From positions 1 to 9,109 of the forward strand of contig JAISFK010000081.1 of assembly GCA_031263625.1 (NCBI GenBank): 9,109 nucleotides of DNA, in the 5' to 3' direction. Shown in pieces: positions 1 to 5,685 of the stretch (position 1 is its first letter; each line of letters begins with the position of its first letter). The translations under genes were made by a program, and so were the position numbers. Origin of the DNA: Clostridiales bacterium (GTDB lineage Bacteria; Bacillota; Clostridia; WRLR01). The notes under the pieces were generated by a model, which ran no database searches, had not been told where the DNA came from, and saw only the letters and a list, made by a program, of their open reading frames with translations.

Positions 1-33
1 CCGATGACGGCGCCTGGCTCATGCGTCGCGCTT

Positions 34-158
34 GGAATGGCGGGGGCGCCGCGCATGGAGCGGCGATAGCGCACTGGGAATGGCGATGGCGCATCTGGAG
101 CGGCGGTGCGGGAATGGCGGTGACGCCCGGAGCGGCTATGCGGGAATGGCGATGGCGC
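34..158. repeat. Imperfect tandem repeat upstream of the SIS gene (32-43 bp units)
   Basis: The core GGAATGGCG recurs at 34, 77, 111 and 143, and a second core GGAGCGGC recurs at 57, 97 and 129, giving about three and a half degenerate units of 32-43 bp. The frame of the downstream SIS gene is open through the whole repeat back to the window edge and would read as a Trp/Arg-rich peptide (EWRWR motifs). That peptide is probably not translated, because a strong ribosome site directly precedes the ATG at 192. No upstream gene is recognisable in positions 1-191. Confidence 0.7.
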
Positions 159-176
159 CAAAAAATTCTTTATGCC

Positions 177-184
177 GGAGGGGG
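177..184 (+). promoter_or_regulatory. Shine-Dalgarno site fixing the SIS gene start
   Basis: GGAGGGGG lies 7 nt before the ATG at 192. It selects this codon over the upstream in-frame ATG at 21, which would add 57 repeat-derived residues to the SIS protein. Confidence 0.8.
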
Positions 185-191
185 CTCGCAT

Positions 192-821
192 ATGACGAGA
201 GGGGAAATCAAGGCCGAGGCCGCGCGCGTGCTGCGCGCCGAAGCCGACGCGCTGAGGGCCGTTGCGGATTCCATGGACATGGACGCCGTCGCGAGCGCCG
301 TCGAAATGCTGGCAGGGTGCCCCGGCAAAATCGCGCTCTGCGCGTGCGGCACGTCCGCGATGGCCGCGCGCAAGATAGCGCACACGATGAACTGCGTGGA
401 GCGCCCGGCTTTCTTCATGATCCCGTCGGACGCCGTCCACGGCGGGCTGGGGGCGCTTTGCGAGGGCGACGTCCTCGTGCTGGTGTCAAAGGGCGGCGAC
501 ACCAAGGAGCTTGCGGCGCTCATTCCGGCGTGCAGGTCGAAAGGGGCCAAAATCATCGCCGTGTCTGAAAACGCGGGCTCGCTCATAGCAAGAAACGCCG
601 ACCTGTTCCTGCAAGTCCGGGCGGGGCGGGAGCCCTGCCCGTTCGGAATGCTCGCGACTGCGAGCAGCCTGGCGGCCATAGCGGTGTTTGACGCCATCAG
701 CGTCGCGCTGATGGGCTATACAGGGTACACCCGCGAGCGGTTCGCCCGCATACACCCGGCGGGCGCGGTCGGCGAGCGGCTGCTGAAAGCGGGGGAGATC
801 GGAGGGGAAACAGTTGGCTGA
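192..821 (+). CDS. SIS-domain phosphosugar isomerase-like protein (KpsF/GutQ type, no CBS domains)
   Basis: This 209-residue protein is a single SIS (sugar isomerase) domain resembling the N-terminal half of arabinose-5-phosphate isomerases (KdsD/KpsF/GutQ). The nucleotide-like loop is ACGTSAMAARKIA (51-63). The block RPAFFMIPSDAVHGGLG (71-87) carries the family His (H83), SKGGDTKEL (99-107) corresponds to the usual SNSGETEEL, and HPAGAVG (188-194) carries the second conserved His (H188). Full-length KdsD-type enzymes are about 320 residues with two C-terminal CBS domains; these are absent here and the protein stops soon after the SIS domain. The Lys usual in the GxGKSG loop is replaced by Thr54, so the substrate or chemistry may differ from arabinose-5-phosphate isomerisation. 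The likely role is aldose-ketose interconversion of a phosphosugar in the cytoplasm. Its stop overlaps the next gene's TTG start by 8 bases, which suggests translational coupling. Confidence 0.85.
   Translation: MTRGEIKAEAARVLRAEADALRAVADSMDMDAVASAVEMLAGCPGKIALCACGTSAMAARKIAHTMNCVERPAFFMIPSDAVHGGLGALCEGDVLVLVSKGGDTKELAALIPACRSKGAKIIAVSENAGSLIARNADLFLQVRAGREPCPFGMLATASSLAAIAVFDAISVALMGYTGYTRERFARIHPAGAVGERLLKAGEIGGETVG
801..807 (+). promoter_or_regulatory. Shine-Dalgarno site for the dehydrogenase TTG start
   Basis: GGAGGGG sits 6 nt before TTG at 814, inside the end of the SIS gene. It is the best ribosome site near this gene. The alternative ATG at 1018, where family homology begins, has only weak GC-rich sequence in front of it. 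This site decides whether the 68-residue N-terminal extension is made. Confidence 0.6.
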
Positions 822-2073
822 CGGCGTTCGCAATGGCGCGGGCGACAGCGCTCGCGGCGGCACATACGAGGTGGCGCGCGATGGCGCATGCGACGGCAGG
901 GGTGCGCGCGGCGACATGCGCGATGGCACATGCGACGGCACATGCGACGGCTCGCACGAAAGCGCGCACGAGGACGCGCGCGACGGCGGGCGCTGGGGCG
1001 AGCGCGGCGGCGCGCTCATGGAATGCGCCGTGTTTCGCGGCCCGGAGAACATGGCCATCGAGCGCCGCCCGATCCCAGAATGCCCGGACGGCGGCGCCCT
1101 GGTGCGCGTGATGGCGTGCGGCATATGCGGCAGCGACGTGCGCGCCTATTATAACGGCCTGAAGGGCGGCGCGGCCGAGCAGATTATCGGCCACGAGATA
1201 GCGGGCGAAATCGTGGAGGCGGCGCCCGGCGCCTCCCGCTTCCGCGCCGGGGATCGCGTCGCGCTGGCGCCGGACATCAGCTGCGGCGAGTGCTACTACT
1301 GCCGGCGGGGGCTGGTCAACCTGTGCCTGCGCCACCGCATGCTGGGGACGCATCTGCCGGGCGGGTTCGCGCAGTATGTCGCCCTGCCGCGCGACGTGCT
1401 GGAGCATGGCTTCGCCGAGCCCGTGCCGGCGGGCATGAGCTGGACGCACGCGGCATTCGCGGAAACCGTTTCGGCGGTGCTGGCCTGCCAGAAGCGCGTC
1501 GGCGTTTCCCTCGGCGACAGCGCGCTGATCATAGGCGACGGCCCCGTCGGCTGCCTGCACGCCGAGGTCGCGCGGGCGCGGGGCGCGTCAAAAGTGTTCA
1601 TCGCCGGGCTGGACAGGCTTGAAACGGCGGCCGGCTTCCAGCCGGACCTGCTGCTGGACAGCCGCGACCCCGAGGGCTGCCGCGAGCAGGTCATGCGGGC
1701 GACGGGCGGCATAGGCGTGGACTTCGCGATTTGCGCCGTGCCGGACGCGTCCGCGCAGGAGCGGGCGCTCGCGCTGTGCCGCAAGCGGGGCGTGCTCGTG
1801 ATCTACGGGGGCGCGCCGGCGTCGGCCGAGCTGTCGCGCCTCAACTCAAACGCGATCCACTACGGCGAGATAACCGTGACAGGCTCGTTCTCATACCCGG
1901 CGACCGGGCTTGCGGACGCGCTTTCGGCCATACGCGCCGGCCATGTCAGGCCGGAGCGCTACATAAGCCACGTGCTCCCCCTGCGCGAGGCCGCGCGGGG
2001 CATTGAGCGCCTGCGATCGGGCAAGGCCGTAAAGATCATGCTCGACCCGTGGGCGCGGCAGCCGCTGCCGTGA
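814..2073 (+). CDS. Zinc-dependent medium-chain dehydrogenase (sorbitol/threonine dehydrogenase type) with repeat-derived N-terminal extension
   Basis: This protein probably oxidises a polyol or sugar hydroxyl with NAD(P). It is 419 residues from the TTG at 814; family homology starts only at Met69 (ATG 1018), which would give 351 residues, the normal length for the family. Catalytic-zinc residues are visible in GICGSD (C105) and GHE (H127, E128). The structural zinc site is C157, C160, C163 and C171, with the standard C-x2-C-x2-C-x7-C spacing. The Rossmann loop is GDGPVG (241-246). Residues 1-68 are Asp/Gly/Arg-rich and derive from a 12-bp repeat; they resemble no known domain. The TTG start is favoured by a GGAGGGG site and the 8-base overlap with the SIS gene; ATG 916 and ATG 1018 remain possible. 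The stop codon lies inside the first copy of another repeat. The fold is certain; the substrate is unknown. Confidence 0.9.
   Translation: MADGVRNGAGDSARGGTYEVARDGACDGRGARGDMRDGTCDGTCDGSHESAHEDARDGGRWGERGGALMECAVFRGPENMAIERRPIPECPDGGALVRVMACGICGSDVRAYYNGLKGGAAEQIIGHEIAGEIVEAAPGASRFRAGDRVALAPDISCGECYYCRRGLVNLCLRHRMLGTHLPGGFAQYVALPRDVLEHGFAEPVPAGMSWTHAAFAETVSAVLACQKRVGVSLGDSALIIGDGPVGCLHAEVARARGASKVFIAGLDRLETAAGFQPDLLLDSRDPEGCREQVMRATGGIGVDFAICAVPDASAQERALALCRKRGVLVIYGGAPASAELSRLNSNAIHYGEITVTGSFSYPATGLADALSAIRAGHVRPERYISHVLPLREAARGIERLRSGKAVKIMLDPWARQPLP
880..957. repeat. 12-bp tandem repeat in the dehydrogenase 5' region
   Basis: Three adjacent 12-bp units, GATGGCACATGC, GACGGCACATGC and GACGGCTCGCAC, span 922-957. 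Two more diverged units lie at 880-903. Because the period is four codons, the frame is preserved and the protein reads DGTCDGTCDGS. The surrounding 820-1015 is of similar low complexity (repeated CGCGCGA, GACGG). Confidence 0.75.
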
Positions 2074-2147
2074 CATGCCGCGGCCGTAACATGCCGCAGT
2101 CGTGACATGCCGCAGTCGTGACATGCCGCTGCCGTGACATGCCGCAG
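2071..2147. repeat. 16-bp tandem repeat overlapping the dehydrogenase stop codon
   Basis: Four consecutive 16-bp units start at 2071, 2087, 2103 and 2119, with a partial fifth at 2135-2147. The consensus is TGACATGCCGCAGTCG. The TGA stop of the dehydrogenase is the first three bases of copy 1. Copies differ from the consensus by 0-2 bases (TAACATGCCGCAGTCG in copy 2). The period is not a multiple of three, so further expansion past the stop would not extend the protein in a regular pattern. Confidence 0.9.
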
Positions 2148-2168
2148 GGCGGGGCGCGCGGGCAGAAT

Positions 2169-2229
2169 ATACTCGTGCTCGATTGGGGATTCCGGCCGCA
2201 ATGTGCGGTCGGACAGAGGAAACGAGTAT
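2169..2229 (+). promoter_or_regulatory. Candidate structured RNA or operator element upstream of the SAF-domain gene
   Basis: An outer 8-bp stem pairs ATACTCGT (2169-2176) with ACGAGTAT (2222-2229). It encloses a 10-bp hairpin, TCCGGCCGCA (2191-2200) with TGCGGTCGGA (2204-2213), closed by ATG and containing one G-U pair. The right outer arm (CGAGT, 2223-2227) can alternatively pair with ACTCG at 2235-2239, so the two stems exclude each other. No U-tract follows. I do not recognise a known riboswitch class. It could be an attenuator, a factor-dependent terminator for the upstream genes, or DNA-level operator sites. Confidence 0.4.
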
Positions 2230-2271
2230 TACTGACTCGCGTTTAATGGAAAATTCAAATGCTCGTCAGTA
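2230..2271. promoter_or_regulatory. Inverted repeat, possible operator overlapping the promoter
   Basis: TACTGAC (2230-2236) and GTCAGTA (2265-2271) are perfect inverted copies. Two mismatched bases inward they continue with GC on both sides. The right arm runs into the -10 hexamer and the pair spans the -35, which is a typical position for repressor binding. The arms could also form an RNA stem. Confidence 0.4.
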
Positions 2272-2275
2272 TAAT
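2247..2275 (+). promoter_or_regulatory. Candidate sigma-A promoter for the SAF-domain gene
   Basis: A perfect -10 hexamer TATAAT (2270-2275) is preceded after 17 nt by TGGAAA (2247-2252), a 4/6 match to TTGACA. It lies in a locally AT-rich stretch (2221-2300) that stands out from the GC-rich surroundings. The expected transcription start is near 2282, leaving a leader of about 40 nt before the ATG at 2322. Confidence 0.55.
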
Positions 2276-2321
2276 TTCAGGGGAATAATTTCAATAATTT
2301 CATCGGAAGGATGCCACCGAC

Positions 2322-3617
2322 ATGCACGAGATAGACAAAAAGCTTGAGACGCTTGAGCGCGACGGCGAGCCGATAGGCGTGGCGCTCATAGGGGCAGGCC
2401 AGATGGGCAAGGACATTGCCGCGCAGATCGGGAAGATGGCGGGCATGCGGCTGGCAGCCGTCGCCGATCTCGACGCGGGCGTCGCCGCCGAGGCGTACCG
2501 GCACTCCGACAGGCGGGCCGACGTCGCGCTGACGGACGACGAGGACGAGGCCGAAAAGGCGGCGCGTTTGGGCCGCTGCATAGCGACGGCGAACTACAGG
2601 GCGGCCGTCCGCCTGAGCGGCGTCCGCTGCGTCATAGACGCGACGGGCTCCCCGGAGATGGGGGCCCGCACCGCGATGGAATGCGTCTTTTTCAAGAAGC
2701 ACATCGTCATGATGAGCGTGGAGTGCGACGTCACGGTGGGGCCAATCCTGCGGCTCCTGTGCGAGCGGGCGGGCGTCGTGTACTCTCTGGCGGCCGGCGA
2801 CGAGCCCGGCGCCATCGTCGAGCTCTGGCGCTTCGCGAGGGCGCTCGGCTTCAAGATCGTGGCGGCGGGCAAGGGGAAGAACAACCCGCTCGACATATAC
2901 GCGAACCCGGGGCAGGAGGAGTGGGCGCAAAAAGCCGCGCAGCGGCGGATGAATCCCAGAATGCTCGTGGAATTTGTGGACGGCTCCAAGACGATGGTCG
3001 AGATGGCCGCCGTTTCAAACGCGACAGGGCTTTTGCCCGATGTCCGCGGCATGCACGGCCCCAGATGCGACACGAAGGATCTGGCAAGGGTGTTCTCCCT
3101 GAAAAGCCAGGGCGGCATCCTGGGCCGCGAGGGCGCCGTGGACTACGGCATCGGCGACATCAACCCAGGCGTCTTCGTCGTGGTCAGCACGGACAGCAGG
3201 CGCATAATCGAGGGCCTCGCGCAGCGCGACATGGGGGACGGCCCGAACTACCTGCTGTTCCGGCCGTACCACCTGTGCTCCATAGAAACGCCGCTCTCTG
3301 CGGCGCAGGCCGTGATCTACGGCGAATCCACCGCGCACCCGATGCGCCGGCTGGCGTCCGAGTGCATAACCGTGGCAAAGCGGGATCTCAGGGCCGGGGA
3401 AACGCTGGACGGCATCGGCGGGCACTGCTACAGGGCGAGCATAGAGACGCGCGACGCGGCGAAGGGCGCGGGCCTGCTTCCGGTCGGCCTGGCCAAGGGC
3501 GCGGCCCTGACGCGCGACGTGGCGAAGGACGAGGCCATCGCGCTCGGCGCGGTCGCCCTGCCGGAAGATTCCGTGCTGCTCCAGCTCCGCCGGATGCAGG
3601 ATCAGCTGCTCGGCTGA
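2322..3617 (+). CDS. COG4091-type oxidoreductase: Rossmann domain (homoserine-dehydrogenase-like) with C-terminal SAF domain
   Basis: This 431-residue cytoplasmic protein has an N-terminal Rossmann fold with the dinucleotide loop GAGQMG (24-29). A catalytic-like middle follows (about 105-340, including CVIDATGSPEMG at 104-114), then a SAF domain at about 354-420. It matches the family usually labelled predicted homoserine dehydrogenase with SAF domain (COG4091). From memory, the Brucella DXR-like enzyme (DRL/DXR-II), which acts on a ketose phosphate, belongs to this broad family. In this sugar cluster a sugar or sugar-phosphate dehydrogenase or reductase is therefore more likely than homoserine dehydrogenase; this is inference. 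A GGAAGG element (2305-2310) precedes the ATG by 11 nt, a rather long spacing. The gene has its own candidate promoter and operator. Its stop is followed immediately by a 15-bp tandem repeat array. Confidence 0.85.
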   Translation: MHEIDKKLETLERDGEPIGVALIGAGQMGKDIAAQIGKMAGMRLAAVADLDAGVAAEAYRHSDRRADVALTDDEDEAEKAARLGRCIATANYRAAVRLSGVRCVIDATGSPEMGARTAMECVFFKKHIVMMSVECDVTVGPILRLLCERAGVVYSLAAGDEPGAIVELWRFARALGFKIVAAGKGKNNPLDIYANPGQEEWAQKAAQRRMNPRMLVEFVDGSKTMVEMAAVSNATGLLPDVRGMHGPRCDTKDLARVFSLKSQGGILGREGAVDYGIGDINPGVFVVVSTDSRRIIEGLAQRDMGDGPNYLLFRPYHLCSIETPLSAAQAVIYGESTAHPMRRLASECITVAKRDLRAGETLDGIGGHCYRASIETRDAAKGAGLLPVGLAKGAALTRDVAKDEAIALGAVALPEDSVLLQLRRMQDQLLG

Positions 3618-3769
3618 GGCGCGGCCAGTAAATACAAGGCATGCGGCCAATAAATACAAGGCATATAAATATGAGGCATATGGATGCAAGGCGTATGGAT
3701 ACAAGGCATATAAATATGAGGCATATAAAGGCGCGGCCAGCAAATGCAAGGCATATGAAGGCGCGCTTG
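3613..3769. repeat. 15-bp tandem repeat array between the SAF-domain and kinase genes
   Basis: Units resembling ATAAATACAAGGCAT occur at 3628-3642, 3650-3664, 3665-3679, 3680-3694, 3695-3709, 3710-3724 and 3740-3754. Variants carrying GGCGCGGCCA occur at 3613-3627 and 3725-3739, and a last diverged unit lies at 3755-3769. A 7-bp GCGGCCA interrupts the period after the first unit. The array begins at the SAF-gene stop, is AT-rich against a GC-rich background, and is open on both strands (for example KAYKYEAYGC on the plus strand). Two variant types alternate, which suggests duplication of larger blocks. Confidence 0.9.
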
Positions 3770-3780
3770 AAAGGACGGCC

Positions 3781-3951
3781 ATGAACATGGGCGCAGGCAG
3801 GTTTTCGCGCATGGGGCGCCGTGCCGGAAGAATGGGGCGCCGCGCGGGCGGGGGCATGGGCAGCCGCGCGGGCGGGAGCGCCCGGAAAGCAGGGCGCTTG
3901 CGCGGCGGCGCGCCTGCAAGCGGCGGGAAGCGAGCGAGCATATGCTGCTGA
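3781..3951 (+). CDS. Possible 56-residue Arg/Gly-rich small protein or leader ORF coupled to the kinase
   Basis: This short frame starts at ATG 3781 and encodes a strongly basic, repetitive peptide with RMGRRAGRMGRRAGG near its N-terminus. AAGGA (3771-3775) lies 5 nt upstream. The TGA stop (3949-3951) shares its A with the kinase's second in-frame ATG (TGATG), a common translational-coupling arrangement, and the kinase lacks a strong ribosome site of its own. The same frame is open upstream through the 15-bp repeat but has no start codon there. The composition is that of low-complexity GC-rich DNA and I recognise no family, so it may not encode a functional protein; a coupling leader is the more plausible role. 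Confidence 0.3.
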   Translation: MNMGAGRFSRMGRRAGRMGRRAGGGMGSRAGGSARKAGRLRGGAPASGGKRASICC

Positions 3952-5510
3952 TGGGGCTTGATATAGGCACGACGAGCGTAAAAGCCGCCGTGTTCGGCGA
4001 AAACGCGGAGCCCGTGAGCTTTTGCTCCCGCGCGATACCCATCTCCGGCTCGCGGCCGGGCTGCGCCGAGCAGGACGCCGAGAGCGTGTTCGACGCGCTG
4101 CTGGGCGCGATGGGCGAGGCGGCGGCCCGCTGCGGCCGCGACATCGGCAGCGTGTCGCTGTCCGTGCAGGGCGACGCCGTCATGCCGCTCGGCAGGGACA
4201 TGCGCCCGCTCGCGCCGATGCAGCTGGGCATGGACTACCGAAGCGCGGGGCAGGCAAGGCTGTTCGCCGACGAGTTCGGCGCGCGGGCGCTGTTCGAGCG
4301 GACAGGGATGGCGCCCCACCCGATGAACGCGCTCTGCAAAATCCGGTGGATGACCGAGAGCAACCCCCGCGTCGCCGCGAAGACGCATCGGTACATGACC
4401 TATGCGGACTACGCGCTGTACCGGCTGGGGGCGGACGAGCCGGCCATAGACTATGGGATGGCGTCCCGGACAATGGGCATGCGGCTGGCCGCGCGCGACT
4501 GGGACGACGAGCTGCTTGCGGCCGCGGGCATAAGCCGCGCCCAGCTCTCCAGGCCGATTAAGGCGGGCTCCCCCGTGGGCCGCCTGCGCCGCGACATCTG
4601 CGACGCGCTGTCCATCAGCCCGTCCGCCCTGCTGGCGGCCGGCGCGCACGACCAGTCGGCCGCCGCCGCGGGCGCCGGGATCGCGCCGGGCATGGCGCTG
4701 GACTCGCACGGCAGCGCCGAAGCGATCTCCGCCGTCCTGGCCGGGCCCAAGCTGGACGGGCGCATGTTCGGCGCGGGTTTCCCCTGCTATTTTCACGCCG
4801 ACGCGGAGCGCTACTTCACGTTTTCGCTGAACCACGCGGCGGGCCTTTTGCTCAAATGGTTCGCGGAGGAACTGTGCGGAGCGCCGGCCCCGCCAGCGCA
4901 AGCGGCCGCGCAACCGCTATCGCGGCCCATGCCGCAGTCTGTGCCGCAGCCATCGCAGCCGGCGCGCGGCGGAGGCGGCTCGCCGGACTATGCCCGCATA
5001 GTCGCGGGCCTGTCCGCAGACCCGTCGCCGCTGCTGGCGCTGCCGTATTTCAACGGGCGCGGGACGCCCGCGAACGACCTGTCAATGCGCGGCATGATTG
5101 CCGGGCTCACGCTGTCGAGCACGCGCTCCGACATCGCGCGGGCCATCCTCGAATCGCTGGCGTTTGACATGCGCGTCAACATCGGCGCAATGCGCGAGGC
5201 AGGGATCCCGATCGACCGCCTGCGCTGCGCCGGCGGCGGGGCGCGGGGCGAGTTCAGCCCGCAGCTGAAAGCGGACATCTGCCGCGTGCCCGTCGAAACG
5301 CTCAAAGTCGGCGAGGCCGCGTGCCTCGGCGCGGCAATGCTGGCCGGCGTGGCGGCGGGAGTATACAGCTCGCCAAGCGAAGCGGCCTGCCTCGCGAAGC
5401 CCGGCAGAACCTACGAGCCGCGCGGCGCCGTCCGCGAGCACTACGAGAAGCGCTTTCGCCAGTACGCCGCGCTGTGCGACGCCAGCGCCGACATACTGCG
5501 CTCCCTATGA
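3942..5510 (+). CDS. FGGY-family carbohydrate kinase with low-complexity insert
   Basis: This ATP-dependent kinase probably phosphorylates the pathway's sugar, ketose or polyol. The protein is 522 residues, slightly longer than the usual ~500. The N-terminal FGGY domain carries the phosphate-binding loop DIGTTS (7-12). The substrate-side block HPMNALCKIRWM (126-137) and AGAHDQSAAA (233-242) follow, with the catalytic base expected at D237. The C-terminal domain has ALPYFNGRGTP (366-376) and the adenosine-binding CAGGGARGEF (429-438). Residues 313-347 form a Pro/Ala/Gln/Ser-rich stretch ending GGGGS that replaces a short loop after KWFAEELCG. Start: ATG 3942 (MLLMGLDIGTTS) or ATG 3951 (MGLDIGTTS) both fit the family, and neither has a strong ribosome site. 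Substrate specificity cannot be assigned; the sequence is closest in style to the xylulokinase/fuculokinase branch. Confidence 0.92.
   Translation: MLLMGLDIGTTSVKAAVFGENAEPVSFCSRAIPISGSRPGCAEQDAESVFDALLGAMGEAAARCGRDIGSVSLSVQGDAVMPLGRDMRPLAPMQLGMDYRSAGQARLFADEFGARALFERTGMAPHPMNALCKIRWMTESNPRVAAKTHRYMTYADYALYRLGADEPAIDYGMASRTMGMRLAARDWDDELLAAAGISRAQLSRPIKAGSPVGRLRRDICDALSISPSALLAAGAHDQSAAAAGAGIAPGMALDSHGSAEAISAVLAGPKLDGRMFGAGFPCYFHADAERYFTFSLNHAAGLLLKWFAEELCGAPAPPAQAAAQPLSRPMPQSVPQPSQPARGGGGSPDYARIVAGLSADPSPLLALPYFNGRGTPANDLSMRGMIAGLTLSSTRSDIARAILESLAFDMRVNIGAMREAGIPIDRLRCAGGGARGEFSPQLKADICRVPVETLKVGEAACLGAAMLAGVAAGVYSSPSEAACLAKPGRTYEPRGAVREHYEKRFRQYAALCDASADILRSL
4878..4982. repeat. Low-complexity in-frame insert in the kinase gene
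   Basis: This stretch encodes kinase residues 313-347, a linker rich in Pro, Ala, Gln and Ser and ending GGGGS. At DNA level it contains degenerate units such as CATGCCGCAGTCT, GTGCCGCAGC and CATCGCAGC (4928-4958). The 11-mer CATGCCGCAGT also occurs in the 16-bp array (2090-2100 and 2106-2116). Both flanking protein segments fit the FGGY fold, so the insert sits in a loop. Confidence 0.65.
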
Positions 5511-5685
5511 GCGGAACTCGCGGCCCGCGCCTGAAGCGACAGCCCGTAGCGCCAGCAGACGACTACCTGTCGCCGGCCGGCGCTCCAAACGGCCGCGCCG
5601 GACAGCGGTGCCGTGCGCCCGTGCCAGGCAGCCGCTTCAGACACAGGTTGCGCATCGAACATGGACATGAAAAGGAGGCATTTGC
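5511..5685 (+). other. Intergenic gap between kinase and isomerase
   Basis: I see no gene in this 175-nt stretch. It contains a 7-bp hairpin, CCGGCGC (5577-5583) with GCGCCGG (5595-5601), loop 11 nt, without a U-tract. It overlaps the palindrome CGCCGGCCGGCG (5571-5582). It could be a processing or pausing site. No clear promoter is visible, so the isomerase is probably transcribed with the kinase. Confidence 0.35.
5671..5678 (+). promoter_or_regulatory. Strong Shine-Dalgarno site for the TIM-barrel isomerase
   Basis: AAAGGAGG lies 7 nt before the ATG at 5686. It is the best ribosome site on the plus strand and supports this start. Confidence 0.8.

Noticed and set aside
21..191. N-terminal extension of the SIS protein from ATG 21
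   Set aside because: A strong GGAGGGGG site precedes ATG 192, where normal family sequence begins; the extension is only translated repeat.
697..1560. Minus-strand frame with AVACAVACAIA repeats
   Set aside because: It is the antisense reading of the 12-bp repeat and of the dehydrogenase zinc domain; no ribosome site or homology.
2168..2173. TATACT as an alternative -10 element
   Set aside because: No acceptable -35 lies 16-18 nt upstream; the TATAAT at 2270 is better supported.
3613..3769. CRISPR array
   Set aside because: Units are 15 bp, contiguous and diverged, with no unique spacers and no cas genes.
3015..4913. 632-codon open frame on the minus strand across the SAF-domain gene, repeat array and kinase
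   Set aside because: It is antisense to two clear enzyme genes, has Arg/Ala/His-rich composition, and its MPHIY-like repeats come from the 15-bp array. Long antisense frames are common in GC-rich genes.
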